A stretch of 64,000 nt of DNA from Croceicoccus estronivorus (GTDB lineage: Bacteria; Pseudomonadota; Alphaproteobacteria; Sphingomonadales; Sphingomonadaceae). Location of the stretch: the NCBI RefSeq assembly GCF_001625325.1, contig NZ_JRQQ01000010.1, positions 113,491 through 177,490 on the forward strand. The letters run 5' to 3'. The position numbers were made by a program, and so were the translations under genes. Position 1 is the stretch's first letter, and the number at the start of each line of letters is the position of its first letter. The notes beneath the pieces were generated by a model. That model ran no database searches and was not told the DNA's origin. It was given only the letters and a program-made list of their open reading frames with translations. Shown piece by piece: positions 50,930 to 59,720 of the stretch.

Positions 50930-51868
50930 TTGACTGGAAACCGCCCGGCAGAGCCGTTCCCGCACACGCGGGGGATGCGCTTGATCCGGGCGGTGTTCCA
51001 TGGTGGGCTGGCCTGCGCGGCGGCCCTGACCATGGGAGGATGCACCGGGGCACCGGACACGGCGAAACGGGACCATCCGGCCATCGTTTCGCTGAACCCC
51101 TGTGTCGATGCGATCCTGGCCGAAGTGGCCGATCCCGAACAGATTCTGGCGATTTCGCATTACAGCCGCGATCCGCGCGCCAGTTCGATGCCGCTTGCAG
51201 TGGCGCGCCAGTTCCGCGCTACCGGTGGTACTGTGGAAGAGGTCATGGCGCTGAAGCCCGATGTGGTGATGGCGGGCACGTTCATGCCCCCGGCCACTCG
51301 GGACGGGTTTCAGCGGATGGGGATCAAGGTCGAAGCGTTCGCCATCGAACACAATGTGGGTGATAGTCTGGCCCGCGTTCGCCGTATTGCCCGGCTGGCG
51401 GGCCACCCCGAACGGGGGGAGGCTCTGGTCGCCCGGATAGAACGAGCACTGGATGCCGCAGCACCGTCGCCCGGCCATCGCCCGATTGCAACTGTCGTGT
51501 GGCAATCCGGCGGTATCGTGCCGGGGCACGATGCGCTGGTCAGCGATCTGATGCGGCGCACGGGCTTTGTCAGCCAGTCCGCCGAACGGGGGCTGGGGCA
51601 GGCCGATTACCTGCCATTGGAAGAGATGCTGTCCGATCCGCCGGAACTGATCCTGACGGCAGGGACGCCGGGCGACGGGGAAGACCGGATGCTTGCGCAT
51701 CCCGCACTGGATGCCTTGACCGGAACGCAGAGGGCGCGGTTCGATCCCGGTCTGCTCTATTGCGGCGGGCCGACCATTATCCGCGCCGTTGCAAGACTGT
51801 CGGAAGTGCGGCGCGAACGGGATGCCGCAACCGCGCAATCTCCGACCCGGAAAGGGCCGGTCGCATGA
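50930..51868 (+). CDS. btuF: Cobalamin ABC transporter substrate-binding protein (BtuF-like)
   Basis: A periplasmic binding protein of the BtuF/FhuD fold; the product keeps IVSLNPCVDAILAEVADPEQ and ALKPDVVMAGTF. A lipoprotein-like signal (AALTMGGC) suggests anchoring in the inner membrane. The start may be TTG 50930 (312 residues, GAGGAAA upstream, two bases after btuB) or ATG 50975 (297 residues), which puts the signal at the N-terminus. B12 specificity is inferred from the riboswitch and operon. It overlaps btuC by four bases. Confidence 0.88.
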   Translation: MTGNRPAEPFPHTRGMRLIRAVFHGGLACAAALTMGGCTGAPDTAKRDHPAIVSLNPCVDAILAEVADPEQILAISHYSRDPRASSMPLAVARQFRATGGTVEEVMALKPDVVMAGTFMPPATRDGFQRMGIKVEAFAIEHNVGDSLARVRRIARLAGHPERGEALVARIERALDAAAPSPGHRPIATVVWQSGGIVPGHDALVSDLMRRTGFVSQSAERGLGQADYLPLEEMLSDPPELILTAGTPGDGEDRMLAHPALDALTGTQRARFDPGLLYCGGPTIIRAVARLSEVRRERDAATAQSPTRKGPVA

Positions 51869-52818
51869 AGCATCGGGCGACATGGCTGTTCGCGATTCTG
51901 CTGGTCATCGCCTTGCCGCTGTCGCTGCTGGCAGGGCGGATATGGCTTGACCCCTGGAGCACGCCCAATGCCGCAGTGATCCTGATGGAACTGCGATTGC
52001 CGCGCGGTATCCTTGCGATCGTAGTCGGGGCCGGGCTGGGCGCGGCGGGTGCGGCTATGCAGGGCTATTTGCGCAATCCGCTGGCCGATCCCGGCCTGTT
52101 CGGCATTGCACCGGGGGCGGCGCTGGGGGCTGTGCTGGCCTTGTTTCTCGGCCTTGCCACGGCGTGGCTGTTGCCACTGTTCGCTCTTGCGGGTGCGGCA
52201 GGGGCCATGGCGCTGCTGGCCTTGATTGCCGGGCGGACAGGCGGGATTGCCCTGTTTACTCTGGCGGGGATGATGCTGGCCAGTCTGGCCGGGGCATTGA
52301 CTTCGCTGCTCATCAGTTTCGCGCCGAATGCGTTCGCGGTTTCCGAAATCGTCACCTGGCTGATGGGGGCGTTGACCGACCGGGGGTGGCATGAAGTCTG
52401 GCTGGCCGCGCCGCTCACTCTGGCGGGGATCGTGTGCCTGACAAGGGCAGGCAGGGGGCTGGATGCCTTGACGCTGGGTGAGGCGGCGGCCCGTTCGCTG
52501 GGAATCCAGCCAGTACAATTGCAGGCATGGCTGATCGCGGGGGTCGGGCTGACAGTCGGTTCGGGAGTGGCAGTGGCGGGGGTCGTCGGCTTCGTCGGAT
52601 TGATCGTGCCGCATCTCGTCCGTCCGCTTACCGACCGGCGGCCATCTTCGCTGCTGGTGCCCAGTGCGCTGGCTGGTGCCCTGCTGGTGCTTGTCGCGGA
52701 TGCGCTTTGCCGCATTCTGCCGCTGGTTACCGAATTGCGGCTGGGCATCGCCCTGAGCCTGCTTGGCGCACCGTTCTTCCTGGCCTTGCTGTTGCGCATG
52801 CGGCGGGGGATGGCGTGA
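51865..52818 (+). CDS. btuC: Cobalamin ABC transporter permease (BtuC/FecCD family)
   Basis: A 317-residue inner-membrane permease with about nine to ten hydrophobic segments. FecCD family motifs: RLPRGILAIVVGAGLGAAGA, MQGYLRNPLADPGLFGIAPG, and VGFVGLIVPHLVRPLTDRRP in the cytoplasmic loop that meets the ATPase. ATG 51865 overlaps the btuF stop (ATGA), and its stop overlaps the btuD start, so the three genes are translationally coupled. Confidence 0.93.
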   Translation: MKHRATWLFAILLVIALPLSLLAGRIWLDPWSTPNAAVILMELRLPRGILAIVVGAGLGAAGAAMQGYLRNPLADPGLFGIAPGAALGAVLALFLGLATAWLLPLFALAGAAGAMALLALIAGRTGGIALFTLAGMMLASLAGALTSLLISFAPNAFAVSEIVTWLMGALTDRGWHEVWLAAPLTLAGIVCLTRAGRGLDALTLGEAAARSLGIQPVQLQAWLIAGVGLTVGSGVAVAGVVGFVGLIVPHLVRPLTDRRPSSLLVPSALAGALLVLVADALCRILPLVTELRLGIALSLLGAPFFLALLLRMRRGMA

Positions 52819-53564
52819 TGCTGGAAGCGCGCGACATCGCAGTTACCCTTGGCCACCATCCGGCATTGCACGGGCTTTCGGTCGCGCTCGAACCCGGAAC
52901 GGTCACGGCCATATGCGGGCCCAACGGTGCCGGTAAATCGACCCTTCTTTCCACGCTGGCGGGATTGCTGCGGCCCGACAGCGGGCAGGTGCTGCTGGAT
53001 GGAGGCGCGCTGTCCGGTCTCGTGCCGCGAGTGCGGGCGAAGGCCATCGGCTATCTTCCGCAATCCGCCGAAGTCGCATGGGACGTATCGGTGGACAGCC
53101 TCGTCGCTCTGGGGCGTCTGCCGCATGGCGATGCGGCAGGAGCGGGGGCTGCCGCGATTGAGGCGACCATCGCGGCGCTCGATCTTCAGCCTTTGGCCCA
53201 GCGCCCTGTGTCGCAGCTGTCAGGCGGGGAAAAGGCGCGGGCGTTGCTGGCGCGGGTGCTGGCGGGCCAGCCCCGCTGGATATTGGCCGACGAACCGCTT
53301 GCCGCGCTCGACCTCGCGCATCAGCTCGCATTGCTGGCCCGGCTGGGTGAAGCGGCGCAGCGTGGGGCTGGCGTTGTTCTGGTGCTGCACGATCTCGCTC
53401 TGGCAATGAATCATGCGGACCGGGTGCTGGTTCTGGAACAGGGGCGGCTGGCAGCCGACGGGCCGCCGCAAGAGGCGCTGTCGGAAGCCGTCATCGCGCG
53501 GGTGTGGGGCGTCGCGGCCCGCTGGCTGGGCGAACCGGGCGCGCGGGCTTTGGCCACGCGCTAG
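52818..53564 (+). CDS. btuD: Cobalamin ABC transporter ATP-binding protein
   Basis: A 248-residue ABC ATPase: Walker A GPNGAGKSTLL, Q-loop YLPQSAEVAWDVS, signature LSGGEKARALLARVL, Walker B WILADEPLAALD and H-loop LVLHDLALAMNHAD. It powers the btuC permease. The last gene of the riboswitch-controlled operon; it converges with the M3 peptidase gene 31 bases away. Confidence 0.93.
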   Translation: MLEARDIAVTLGHHPALHGLSVALEPGTVTAICGPNGAGKSTLLSTLAGLLRPDSGQVLLDGGALSGLVPRVRAKAIGYLPQSAEVAWDVSVDSLVALGRLPHGDAAGAGAAAIEATIAALDLQPLAQRPVSQLSGGEKARALLARVLAGQPRWILADEPLAALDLAHQLALLARLGEAAQRGAGVVLVLHDLALAMNHADRVLVLEQGRLAADGPPQEALSEAVIARVWGVAARWLGEPGARALATR

Positions 53565-53595
53565 GCCCGGTTCTCCGGCGGGGCCGCTGTGCGTC

Positions 53596-55773
53596 TTATT
53601 CGCCGCTGTCCGGGCCGAGGCCGCGTGCTTCCACCATGGCGTCGATCTGCGGATCGCGCCCGGCATAGGCGCGATACATTTCGGCATAGTCCATCGTGTT
53701 GCCGCGGCTGAGGATCTTCGCCCGGAACGTGTCGCCTGCCTCGCGCGTCAGCCCGCCGCCCTGATTCATCATGTAGGCGAATGCGTCATGCGCGATCATT
53801 TCGGTCCAGAGGTAGGAATAGTAGCCTGCCGCATAACCGTGGTCCCAGATGTGGCGGAAATAGGGGCTGTAATAACGCGGCGGGACCAGATCGACCCGCA
53901 GGGCCAGGCTATCCAGCGCGGCCTTTTCGAACGCATCGGCATCCGGCACCTTCTGCCCGGCCTTGAGTGCGTGCCACTTCATGTCCAGCAGCGCCGCGGC
54001 CACGACTTCGCCCAGCGCATAGCCCTGATTGAACTTGCTGGCCCGGTCGATCTTTTCGACCAGCGCATCGGGGATCGTTTCGCCCGTCTGATAATGCTTG
54101 GCATAGTGTGACAGGATGGCCGGCTGGCTGGCGAAATTCTCGTTGAACTGGCTGGGAAACTCAACGAAATCGCGCGCGGTGTTGGTGCCGGAAACGGAGA
54201 GATAGTCCTGATCCGCGAACAGGCCGTGCAGGGCATGGCCGAATTCGTGGAACAGCGTCACCACGTTGTCCCAGCTCACCAGCTGGGGTTCGCCTGCGGC
54301 GGCTTTCGAAATGTTCAGCACGTTGTAGATCACCGGCTTGGTGCCGAGCAGCCGCGATTGTTCGACGAAATTGCCCATCCAGGCGCCGCCCTGCTTGTTG
54401 GGGCGGGCGAAGGGGTCGAAATAGAACAGGCCCAGTTCCGACCCGTCCTTGTCATAGACGGTGTAGGTCGTCACATCGGGCTGATAGACGGGAATATCGG
54501 TGCGCCGCTCGAAAGTCAGCCCGTACATCATGTTCGCCGCATGGAAGACGCCGTCTTCCAGCACGCGGGTCAGCTCGAAGTATGGCTTCACCTTTGCTTC
54601 GTCGAGATCGTATTTCGCCTTGCGGACTTTCTCCGCGTAATAGTCCCAATCCCACGGACGGACGGAGAAATCTCCGCCATCGGCCATGATGGCCGCATCC
54701 AGTTCGCCTGCTTCGGCCAGTTGCTTGTCGGCCAGCGGCGTGACCAGCCGGGCCATGAAATCCAGCGCGTCCGCCGGGTTCTTCACCATGCGGTCGTACA
54801 TCGCGTAGCTGGCATAGTCCGGATAGCCGAGCAGGGCGGCCTTTTCGGCGCGCAGCTCCGCCATTTGCGCGATGATCGCGCGGGTGTCGTTATCGTCCCC
54901 GCGCGAAGTGCGCGTCACGCTGGCTTCATAGAGCCGACGGCGCGTTTCGCGGTTGGTCAGGCTGGCAAGCTGCGGTTGCTGCGTCGTGTTGATGAGGTTG
55001 AGGACATATTTCCCCTCAAGCCCGCGCTCCGTCGCTTCTTTCGCCGCGGCTTCGATCTCGGCATCGGAAAGCCCGTCCAGTTCCTCCCGCGCGTCGACGA
55101 CCAGCGCGGCATCCTTGGTCGCCTGAGTCAGCTTCTGCGAAAATTCGGTGCCGAGCGTGGAAAGCTGTTCGTTCAGCGATTTGAGCGTGGCCTTGTCGGC
55201 ATCGCCCAGTTGTGCGCCCGCATTGACGAAGCGGTCGTAGGTCACTTCCAGCAACCGCGCCTGTTCCGCGCTTAGCGAGAGGTTGTCCCGGCCGTCATAC
55301 AGCGCCTTGACCCGGGCGAAGAGCAGGGAGTTGAGATAGATCTCGTCCGCATGGGCGGCCAGCTTCGGGGAAACCGCCTTTTCCACGGCGTCCAGCGTGT
55401 CGTTCGTGTTCGCGCCGACCACGGCATAGAAAGCCGCGAGCGCGCGGTTCAGTTCCTGGCCCGACCATTCCAGCGCGGCCAGCGTGTTGCCGAACGTGGG
55501 CGGTTCGGGATTGGCGGCAATCGCCGCGATTTCCGCCTGTTGCGCAGCCATGCCTGCTTCGATCGCGGGCTGATAGTCGGCATCGGTAATGTGCGCGAAA
55601 TCGGGGGCCTGAAACGGCAACGGGGAAACGTGGGCGAACGGCCCGGAAGAAGGCGCGGTTGCGGCGGGGGCTTCAGCTTCGGCTTCGCCCTTTTCGGCGG
55701 CAAGGCTCATGGTCGGGACACTCGCAATGGAAATGGCGGACGTGGCGGTAAGCAGCAGGTTGCGGAACGACAC
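53596..55773 (-). CDS. M3 family metallopeptidase, exported (dipeptidyl carboxypeptidase-like)
   Basis: A 725-residue zinc peptidase of the Dcp/oligopeptidase A type. An N-terminal signal (FRNLLLTATSAISIASVPTM, SLAA) precedes a Glu/Ala/Pro linker and the helical N-domain. The zinc site is HEFGH at about 509-513 in TLFHEFGHALHGLFA, with the third ligand Glu in a downstream helix. The start is probably GTG 55773, with AGGAG about eleven bases upstream. An ATG at 55872 is also open but would put the signal 33 residues in. Divergent from the Slam gene. Confidence 0.92.
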   Translation of the reverse strand: MSFRNLLLTATSAISIASVPTMSLAAEKGEAEAEAPAATAPSSGPFAHVSPLPFQAPDFAHITDADYQPAIEAGMAAQQAEIAAIAANPEPPTFGNTLAALEWSGQELNRALAAFYAVVGANTNDTLDAVEKAVSPKLAAHADEIYLNSLLFARVKALYDGRDNLSLSAEQARLLEVTYDRFVNAGAQLGDADKATLKSLNEQLSTLGTEFSQKLTQATKDAALVVDAREELDGLSDAEIEAAAKEATERGLEGKYVLNLINTTQQPQLASLTNRETRRRLYEASVTRTSRGDDNDTRAIIAQMAELRAEKAALLGYPDYASYAMYDRMVKNPADALDFMARLVTPLADKQLAEAGELDAAIMADGGDFSVRPWDWDYYAEKVRKAKYDLDEAKVKPYFELTRVLEDGVFHAANMMYGLTFERRTDIPVYQPDVTTYTVYDKDGSELGLFYFDPFARPNKQGGAWMGNFVEQSRLLGTKPVIYNVLNISKAAAGEPQLVSWDNVVTLFHEFGHALHGLFADQDYLSVSGTNTARDFVEFPSQFNENFASQPAILSHYAKHYQTGETIPDALVEKIDRASKFNQGYALGEVVAAALLDMKWHALKAGQKVPDADAFEKAALDSLALRVDLVPPRYYSPYFRHIWDHGYAAGYYSYLWTEMIAHDAFAYMMNQGGGLTREAGDTFRAKILSRGNTMDYAEMYRAYAGRDPQIDAMVEARGLGPDSGE

Positions 55774-55916
55774 GGGAAGGGACTCTCCTGATCTTGCGGC
55801 CTTGAGGAATGGCCGAGATGTGCCCGAAATGGTTGCAGTTGAACAGGGGAGAAACGCGCTCCGGGTGGACATCGGCCCTCCGCGCGATAAGGCAACCCCA
55901 CTCTTGGGGGGTAATC

Positions 55917-57329
55917 ATGCGACGATATGTATTCGGCGCAGCCGCGGTGCTGTGCCTTGTATCCGCACGCCCGGTCTGGGCGCAGGACGGGCTGGCTTCC
56001 GGCCTGAACGAAGGCGGGAACGAACGGCTGAATAACGGGCCGGATGCGGGAATGAATGGTGCACCGGCGGCAGATGAAGCCGCACCAAAGCGGGAATTGA
56101 ACGCTGCGGAGATGTTCGCCTTCGCCGATGCCGCGCGCGACCGGGGCGATTACGACACGGCCCGCGCGGCCTATCGCGCGCTGACTCTCGATCCTGCCAT
56201 CGACCTGCGGACGGAAGCGCGTTTTCGCCTCGGCATGATGCTGGCCGACAAGCAGGGCAAATATCGCGAGGCCGCTGTCGAATTTCGCAAGATCCTGGAC
56301 GAAAGGCCGGAGACGCCGGGGGTCAGGCTCCAGCTTGCGCGGATGCAGGCGCAACTGGGCAACCTTTCCGCCGCCCGGCGCGAATTGCGCGCCGTGCGCG
56401 CCAGCGGGCTGCCGCCGGAAGTGGACCAGATCGTGCGGTTCTATGCCAATGCGCTGGAAAGCCTCAAACGCGTCGGCGGCAGTTTCGAAGTGGCGCTGGC
56501 CCCCAGCAACAATATCAACCGGGCGACCAGGGCGGATACGCTCGGCACGATCATCGGCGATTTCACGCTGGACGACGATGCGAAGGCGAAATCGGGAACC
56601 GGCCTGTCGCTGAAAGGGCAGGCCTATGGAAGAGTGCCGCTGTCGCACCGGCTCGACCTGCTGGCGCGGGTGTCGGGCGATACGGACCTGTATCGCCATC
56701 GCGATTTCAACGACATCGCGCTGTCCGCCCAGATGGGGCCGCAATGGCGTTCCGGGAGGGACCGGCTCTCGCTTGCCGGGCTGGCGGCCTGGCGATGGTA
56801 CGGGGGCGATCCCTACAGCTTCACATATGGTGTGACAGGCAACTGGCTGCACCCCACGGGCAAGCGCAGCCAGGTGAGGCTGGACGGTTCGGTGGTGCGT
56901 ATCGACAATCGCCGCAACGATCTGGAGGATGCGACCCGGTACATGCTGGCAGGCACGGTCGAGCGGGCTTTCAGCGCGCGCGCCGGGGGAGGGATACAGC
57001 TATCCGCCCAGCGGTCGGTGGCCCGCGATCCCGGCTATTCCGGGACGCGCGGCGGAATGGATGCCTTCCTGTTCCGGGAATTCGGCAAGACAACCGTGGT
57101 TCTGAACGTCGGCTATTCGCGGCTGACTGCGGACCAGCGGCTGTTTCTCTATCCCCGATTGCGCAAGGATAATCGCTACAGCGCAAGTATTGCTGCGACG
57201 TTCCGTTCTCTCCGAATCGGTTCAATCGCCCCCTTGGCGCGGCTGAAATACGAATATAATCGATCCTCAGTCGAAATATATGATTTCAATAGGGTTGCTG
57301 CCGAACTCGGAATTACTGCCGCGTTCTGA
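55917..57329 (+). CDS. Surface lipoprotein assembly modifier (Slam) family outer-membrane protein
   Basis: The 470-residue product has a signal peptide (MRRYVFGAAAVLCLVSARPV, cleavage near WAQ), an N-terminal TPR-like helical domain (about residues 60-160: YDTARAAYRALTLDPAIDLR, FRLGMMLADKQGKYREAAVE), then VALAPSNNINRATRADTLGT and an alternating beta-barrel to the terminal phenylalanine. This is the Slam (DUF560) plan; Slam proteins move lipoproteins across the outer membrane. ATG 55917 follows a GGGGGG tract. The next gene codes a lipoprotein with a TbpB-like domain, a fitting substrate. Confidence 0.88.
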   Translation: MRRYVFGAAAVLCLVSARPVWAQDGLASGLNEGGNERLNNGPDAGMNGAPAADEAAPKRELNAAEMFAFADAARDRGDYDTARAAYRALTLDPAIDLRTEARFRLGMMLADKQGKYREAAVEFRKILDERPETPGVRLQLARMQAQLGNLSAARRELRAVRASGLPPEVDQIVRFYANALESLKRVGGSFEVALAPSNNINRATRADTLGTIIGDFTLDDDAKAKSGTGLSLKGQAYGRVPLSHRLDLLARVSGDTDLYRHRDFNDIALSAQMGPQWRSGRDRLSLAGLAAWRWYGGDPYSFTYGVTGNWLHPTGKRSQVRLDGSVVRIDNRRNDLEDATRYMLAGTVERAFSARAGGGIQLSAQRSVARDPGYSGTRGGMDAFLFREFGKTTVVLNVGYSRLTADQRLFLYPRLRKDNRYSASIAATFRSLRIGSIAPLARLKYEYNRSSVEIYDFNRVAAELGITAAF

Positions 57330-57359
57330 TTACTTCGTTTTTTCTTGGGGAATTCATTC

Positions 57360-58394
57360 ATGGGTAAGTTGCGTTCGGCGGCACAAGTGTCGCTGCTTTC
57401 GATTGCGTGCATGCTGACTGCTTGCGGAGGGGGTGACGAGGTGAATAGCGCACCCCCGCCCGAACCTGCTCCCGCGCCCGAACCCACGCCTGACCCGGAA
57501 CCGACCCCTGAGCCTGAACCAACGCCCGAGCCGGAGCCGACCCCGGAACCGGAGCCCGAACCGGAACCGGAGCCAACTCCTGAGCCAGAGCCAGAGCCAG
57601 AGCCTGAGCCTGAGCCGACTCCCGACCCCACACCGTCTGCGTATCGGACATTCGATGAACTGACCGGCGACCAGACGTTCCAGACCGCGGGCATCACTTA
57701 TTCTCTCAACGGGAACTTCGGGGCGCCTGCACCCGGCGCCACGCGCCCGCTGGATGAAGGGGCCGTCGCGCACTATTACCTCGACGCCGACGAAATCGAA
57801 GTTGCCGTGCCGGGTGGTGCGACGGTGCGTTTCGGGATGGCCGACTACAATCCGCTGATCTCGACCGATAGTGTCGATGTGTTCGAGAAGGACGGCCATT
57901 CCCTGCAGATCGCGCGCCCGGCGGTGGGCGGCGTCGATCTCAGCTATACCCGTATCGCGACGTTCCTGGACCAGGCATCTCCTGCGCCGACTGCCGAACT
58001 TGCGGTGTTCGGTGTCACGACGCAGGCTGAAGACGTGCCGACGACTGGTTCAGCGACCTATACGACGGCCATGAGCGTGGGCGGATACAAGGGCGGTTTC
58101 TATAATCTCTCCGGCTCCAGCGCCACGTTCACGGCCAATTTCGAAGGGGCTACCGTGGCAACCGACCTCACGCTGGAAGGGACGCCGGTCGAAGGCGGCG
58201 CCTTGACTGCATTCACTTCCCTGCATGGGACCGGGGCCATATCGGGCGCTGGATTCTCCGGCGGTTTCGGCGAAGGCACGACCGGCGGATTCGCGGGTGC
58301 GTTCTTCGGCCCGGAAGCCGGGGAAATGGCCTACTCGTTCCAGGCGGAAACGGGCGACGAGTTCGTCTTTGGCCAGGTCTGGGGCAAGAAGTAA
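57360..58394 (+). CDS. TbpB-like surface lipoprotein, probable Slam substrate
   Basis: A 344-residue lipoprotein: [20 protein letters not shown] with lipobox LTAC and Cys22. A Glu/Pro spacer (about residues 32-92) could carry the domain away from the membrane. The C-terminal domain has [13 protein letters not shown] and [20 protein letters not shown], the beta-barrel repeat of transferrin-binding-protein-like lipoproteins and other Slam clients. It starts 31 bases after the Slam-like gene. The ligand is unknown; heme, metal-binding protein or B12 binding are all possible. Confidence 0.85.
   Translation: MGKLRSAAQVSLLSIACMLTACGGGDEVNSAPPPEPAPAPEPTPDPEPTPEPEPTPEPEPTPEPEPEPEPEPTPEPEPEPEPEPEPTPDPTPSAYRTFDELTGDQTFQTAGITYSLNGNFGAPAPGATRPLDEGAVAHYYLDADEIEVAVPGGATVRFGMADYNPLISTDSVDVFEKDGHSLQIARPAVGGVDLSYTRIATFLDQASPAPTAELAVFGVTTQAEDVPTTGSATYTTAMSVGGYKGGFYNLSGSSATFTANFEGATVATDLTLEGTPVEGGALTAFTSLHGTGAISGAGFSGGFGEGTTGGFAGAFFGPEAGEMAYSFQAETGDEFVFGQVWGKK
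57452..57632 (+). repeat. In-frame Glu/Pro minisatellite in lipoprotein gene
   Basis: Tandem short units of the CCNGAACCNGAGCC type (Pro-Glu-Pro-Glu with Thr and Asp variants) encode a stretch of about 60 residues. Units vary in third positions, so the tract is not a recent perfect expansion. It may change length by slippage. Confidence 0.8.
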
Positions 58395-58438
58395 GGGGCG
58401 GCCTGCCTGCGGTTCATTGCGGACACAGGCGCTCGATC

Positions 58439-58474
58439 GTGCAGCCGTGGCTTCAGGATGAAGCCCGGTTGCAC
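58439..58474. terminator. Imperfect inverted repeat between convergent genes
   Basis: GTGCAGCCGTGGCTTC (58439-58454) pairs with GAAGCCCGGTTGCAC (58460-58474) with one bulge and one G-T. It lies between the lipoprotein gene and the convergent NTF2-like gene. No T run. Confidence 0.4.
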
Positions 58475-58542
58475 GGAAGAGACGGCCTGAAACACGCCGT
58501 AATTCCGAAGCAGACCGGCATTGAGCTGCCGTGCAGTTGTAT

Positions 58543-58965
58543 TCAGGCCGGGGTGAAGACCCAGCCTCTCACCTGGGTACGTTCCCGAAAACGCCAGCCT
58601 GACGGTGTGCGGACCAGCTTGTCTTCGTACCACAGGCCATTGAACATCGTCTTTTCCACGCCACCCTCATTGGCGGTCATCGGTACGATGGCGGCGGACC
58701 GTGCGGATGCCTCGTCTCCATCGAGATCGATCATCACGGCGCTTGTCATATGCTGTGTCCCGGCCAGGCTTTCGACGATCGGGCGCAGGAAAGCCTCGAC
58801 ATCGGAGACGCCACCCTTCGGGCCGTCGAATGCCGTGAAGTCCAGAGCGGCGTCTTCAGTGAACAGCGCGCGGAAAGCAGGCCAGTCCTTCAGGTCGAGG
58901 GCATGGCAATAACGGGCGATGACTTCGTTGATTTCCAGCCGATCGGCAACTTCACGCAGGTCCAT
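58543..58965 (-). CDS. NTF2-like / SnoaL family protein
   Basis: A 140-residue cone-fold protein: DRLEINEVIARYCHALDLKD (helix with the His/Asp of the family), WPAFRALFTEDAALDFTAFD, HMTSAVMIDLDGDEASARSA, and VRTPSGWRFRERTQVRGW at the end. Members bind or transform small hydrophobic molecules, sometimes as dehydratases or isomerases. ATG 58965 follows GGAGAGAA. The substrate is unknown. Confidence 0.8.
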   Translation of the reverse strand: MDLREVADRLEINEVIARYCHALDLKDWPAFRALFTEDAALDFTAFDGPKGGVSDVEAFLRPIVESLAGTQHMTSAVMIDLDGDEASARSAAIVPMTANEGGVEKTMFNGLWYEDKLVRTPSGWRFRERTQVRGWVFTPA

Positions 58966-59124
58966 GGGGCATTCTCTCCGGTTCAGGGCGGCTTGCGGCA
59001 CGCTCTCTGCTTGTGTGATCCCGGCCCCTTAAGCAGGAGCCAAGGATCATCGCCACCTTCTTTTTCAGTTATCCGTTCCGGCGTACAGGTGTTGCTGCCG
59101 TGGCAGACGGGCCTTGCTGACGCC

Positions 59125-59499
59125 TTACTGACCTGCTGCGCAACGGCTGTGATTGCCGCGCTTGCACGCTTCCACATCGGCGCGCCATTGGGCCATTGCC
59201 GCGTCGTAATCGGCCTTGGCCCGCGCGGTGGCCGCCTCCTGTTCGCGAATGGCGGCTTCGCGCTGCTGTACCGCCTCGTCATGCGCTTCCTGGCTGGCGG
59301 TGTTTTGTTCCAGCTGCTGCCTGGCCAGCTCCGCCTGTTCCCGGTTCAGCCGGGCGCGTTCGGGCGCCTCGGGGTCCGGTGCTTCCGCCGTGGCCTGTGG
59401 GGCAGCGGCAGGTTCTTCCTGCGCGGCAAGCGGGGTGAAACCCAGCACGGCAAATGCTGCGCCGAAGACGACGAGATTGTGAGACAGTTTGATGGTCAT
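59125..59499 (-). CDS. Exported coiled-coil protein
   Basis: A 124-residue product with a signal peptide (MTIKLSHNLVVFGAAFAVLG, cleavage near LAA-QE). A Pro/Ala/Glu-rich linker is followed by a long helix of Ala/Glu/Gln/Arg (RLNREQAELARQQLEQNTAS and on), ending with two cysteines (ACKRGNHSRCAAG). GGAG precedes the ATG by seven bases. It should be periplasmic. No family recognised. Confidence 0.65.
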   Translation of the reverse strand: MTIKLSHNLVVFGAAFAVLGFTPLAAQEEPAAAPQATAEAPDPEAPERARLNREQAELARQQLEQNTASQEAHDEAVQQREAAIREQEAATARAKADYDAAMAQWRADVEACKRGNHSRCAAGQ

Positions 59500-59720
59500 G
59501 ATATTCTCCGCGAAACCCGGTCGTAAGAGTGCTTCAACTTGCGGTTCATTGCAAACCGGGATCGCGGGAACCCCATGAAACAGGGCCGATCCTGTGGAAC
59601 TTAACCCTATCCGTTAGCGCGGCCTTGACGAATGCGAACATTTGCGGAACATTGCCTGGGCCGGGGGTGCGGTGATCGTGCCTCTGGACTCTTTCCCTCC
59701 AAGACCCCAGATCGCGCTCC

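Noticed and set aside
57452..57632. Possible CRISPR-like repeat array
   Set aside because: The repeats are short, contiguous, in frame and encode Glu/Pro units; there are no spacers.
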